A DNA stretch of 5,716 nucleotides from Limiplasma merdipullorum. GTDB lineage: Bacteria > Bacillota > Clostridia > Christensenellales > Aristaeellaceae. Made by a program: the position numbers and the translations under genes. Below, piece after piece: positions 4,536 to 5,716 of the stretch. The DNA is taken from assembly GCA_018711955.1 (NCBI GenBank), contig DVHQ01000207.1, positions 1-5,716 on the forward strand, read 5' to 3'. Positions within the stretch are counted from its first letter, which is position 1. Each line of letters begins with the position of its first letter. The notes beneath the pieces are model-generated. The model was not told the origin of the DNA. It saw only the letters and a program-made list of their open reading frames with translations, and did no database searches.

Positions 4536-5716
4536 ATGGAGCGTATGGACCGGCGCGGGGATGCGCAGCCCCGCCCACTGACCCTGATCCCCAACTTTGT
4601 GGAGACGGCGGACGGAAGCTGTCTCATCACTGCGGGCAAGACCCGCGTCATTTGCACCGCGAGCGTGGAGGAGGGCGTGCCGCCGTTCCTGCGCGGAGAG
4701 GGGCGCGGATGGGTCACCGCGGAGTACGCCATGCTGCCTGCTTCCACCGGACGGCGCAAGGCGCGCGACGGCATTAAAAAGGATGGCCGCGGGGTGGAGA
4801 TTCAGCGGCTGATCGGGCGGTCGCTGCGGCAGGCGGTGGATATGCGCCTTTTGGGCGAGCGGACCATCACGCTGGACTGCGATGTTTTGCAGGCCGACGG
4901 CGGCACGCGCACGGCGTCCATCACGGGCGCATACGTGGCGCTGGTGATGGCCGTCCACAAGCTCATGCAAAACGGGCTGATCGCGGAAAATCCCATCATC
5001 GCGCAGGTGGCGGCCATCAGCGTGGGCGTGGTGGACGGACGGCCCATGCTGGATCTGTGCTATCAGGAGGACAGCCGCGCCCAGACCGACATGAACCTGG
5101 TGATGAACCAGCGGGGCGAGTTCATCGAATTGCAGGGTACGGGCGAGGGAAGGCCCTTCACCAACCGCGAGCTGGCCAAGCTCCTGGACCTGGGCCGCGC
5201 GGGCGTGCGCGCCATGATGCGCGCCCAGCGCGAGGCGCTGCAAGGCGTTGGCGACTGGCTGCTGCCCCCGCGCCGGGTGGTGGTGGCCAGCGGCAACGCG
5301 CACAAGCTCAAGGAGCTGGGCGATATCTTCGGCGGCATGGTGGAGCTCATCAGCATGAAGGACGCGGGCTTTGAGGGCGATATCGAGGAAAACGGGACCA
5401 CCTTCGAGGAGAACGCCGTCATCAAGGCCGAGGCGGTTTCCCGTGCCACGGGCCTGCCCGCGCTGGCGGACGACAGCGGCCTGAGCGTGGACGCGCTGGG
5501 CGGCGCGCCCGGCGTATACAGCGCGCGCTATGCGGGTGATCACGGCAACGATCAGGCCAATAACGACCTGTTGCTTCAAAATATGCGGGGCGTTACCAAT
5601 CGTGCGTGCCGCTTTGTATGCGCCATGGCACTCGCCCTTCCGGGCGAAAGCACGCGCGTGGTGCGCGGCGAGTGTCCGGGCGAGCTGCTCGAGCAGCGCG
5701 CGGGAGAGGGCGGCTT
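4536..5716 (+). CDS. rph-rdgB: Fused RNase PH - XTP/dITP diphosphatase (RdgB/HAM1); 3' end outside window
   Basis: One stop-free frame gives 393 residues and runs off the window. Residues 1 to about 240 are a complete RNase PH, the phosphate-dependent 3'-5' exoribonuclease that trims tRNA precursor 3' ends. Visible motifs are VICTASVEEGVPPFLRGEG (38-56), GWVTAEYAMLP (58-68), VEIQRLI (87-93), the phosphate-binding GGTRTASITG (122-131), and the catalytic-site acids D179 and D185 in EDSRAQTDMN. From residue 247 the chain continues as RdgB/HAM1, which hydrolyses XTP, ITP and dITP to monophosphates: VVVASGNAHKLKELG (248-262), FEEN (290-293), the catalytic ADDSGL (311-316) and GAPGVYSARYAG (323-334). 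About 147 RdgB residues are present; some 50 should lie beyond the edge. The linker is only about 5-10 residues and no internal ribosome binding site or Met start is seen at the junction. The ATG is set by AAAGGAG (4521-4527), 8 nt upstream. In B. subtilis these are separate adjacent genes (rph, ysnA). Confidence 0.93.
   Translation, partial: MERMDRRGDAQPRPLTLIPNFVETADGSCLITAGKTRVICTASVEEGVPPFLRGEGRGWVTAEYAMLPASTGRRKARDGIKKDGRGVEIQRLIGRSLRQAVDMRLLGERTITLDCDVLQADGGTRTASITGAYVALVMAVHKLMQNGLIAENPIIAQVAAISVGVVDGRPMLDLCYQEDSRAQTDMNLVMNQRGEFIELQGTGEGRPFTNRELAKLLDLGRAGVRAMMRAQREALQGVGDWLLPPRRVVVASGNAHKLKELGDIFGGMVELISMKDAGFEGDIEENGTTFEENAVIKAEAVSRATGLPALADDSGLSVDALGGAPGVYSARYAGDHGNDQANNDLLLQNMRGVTNRACRFVCAMALALPGESTRVVRGECPGELLEQRAGEGG

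Noticed and set aside
3335..4774. Long leftward open frame opposite gerM and the rph start
   Set aside because: The translation is low-complexity and His/Arg/Gly-rich with no domain, and the opposite strand holds real GerMN and RNase PH sequences.
4395..5579. Leftward open frame of about 390 codons opposite rph-rdgB
   Set aside because: It is antisense to highly conserved enzyme motifs, with no ribosome binding site or recognisable family.

Overview
The window looks like part of a chromosome from a GC-rich Firmicute, most likely a spore-forming member of the Clostridia. The grounds are a GerM-type protein with two GerMN domains directly upstream of an RNase PH and RdgB unit (the gerM-rph-ysnA order known from Bacillus subtilis), a Firmicute-type RqcH, strong AGGAGG-type ribosome binding sites, and sigma-A-like promoters. 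Base composition is high in GC by eye, which leaves long open frames antisense to most genes. I cannot name a species.

Layout from left to right: (1) 1-147, the 3' end of rplL (ribosomal protein L7/L12), closed by a perfect 17-bp intrinsic terminator at 160-199. (2) 222-3268, a three-gene leftward operon read from the right: rqcH (ribosome quality control factor, NFACT family), a PAT/MnaT-like GNAT acetyltransferase joined to it by a 4-nt ATGA overlap, and a class I SAM-dependent methyltransferase starting at GTG 3 nt after the acetyltransferase stop. The operon has an extended -10 promoter at 3306-3334. (3) 3269-3415, a divergent control region with the leftward promoter and a weaker rightward candidate that resembles a sporulation sigma-E site. 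(4) 3416-4432, gerM. (5) 4433-4535, a sigma-A-like promoter that fires straight into a GC-rich hairpin with a U6 tract. (6) 4536 to the window end, one continuous reading frame that fuses a complete RNase PH to an RdgB/HAM1 XTP/dITP diphosphatase. The frame runs off the right edge about 50 residues short of a full RdgB domain.

Most of the neighbourhood concerns information quality control. RqcH tags nascent chains on stalled ribosomes, RNase PH trims RNA 3' ends, and RdgB removes deaminated purine nucleotides. The most notable observations are the Rph-RdgB fusion, the promoter-into-terminator arrangement in front of it, and the apparent separation of rplL from rpoB. I saw no mobile element, CRISPR array, tRNA or rRNA gene. 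The longest stretch without a gene is about 147 bases.
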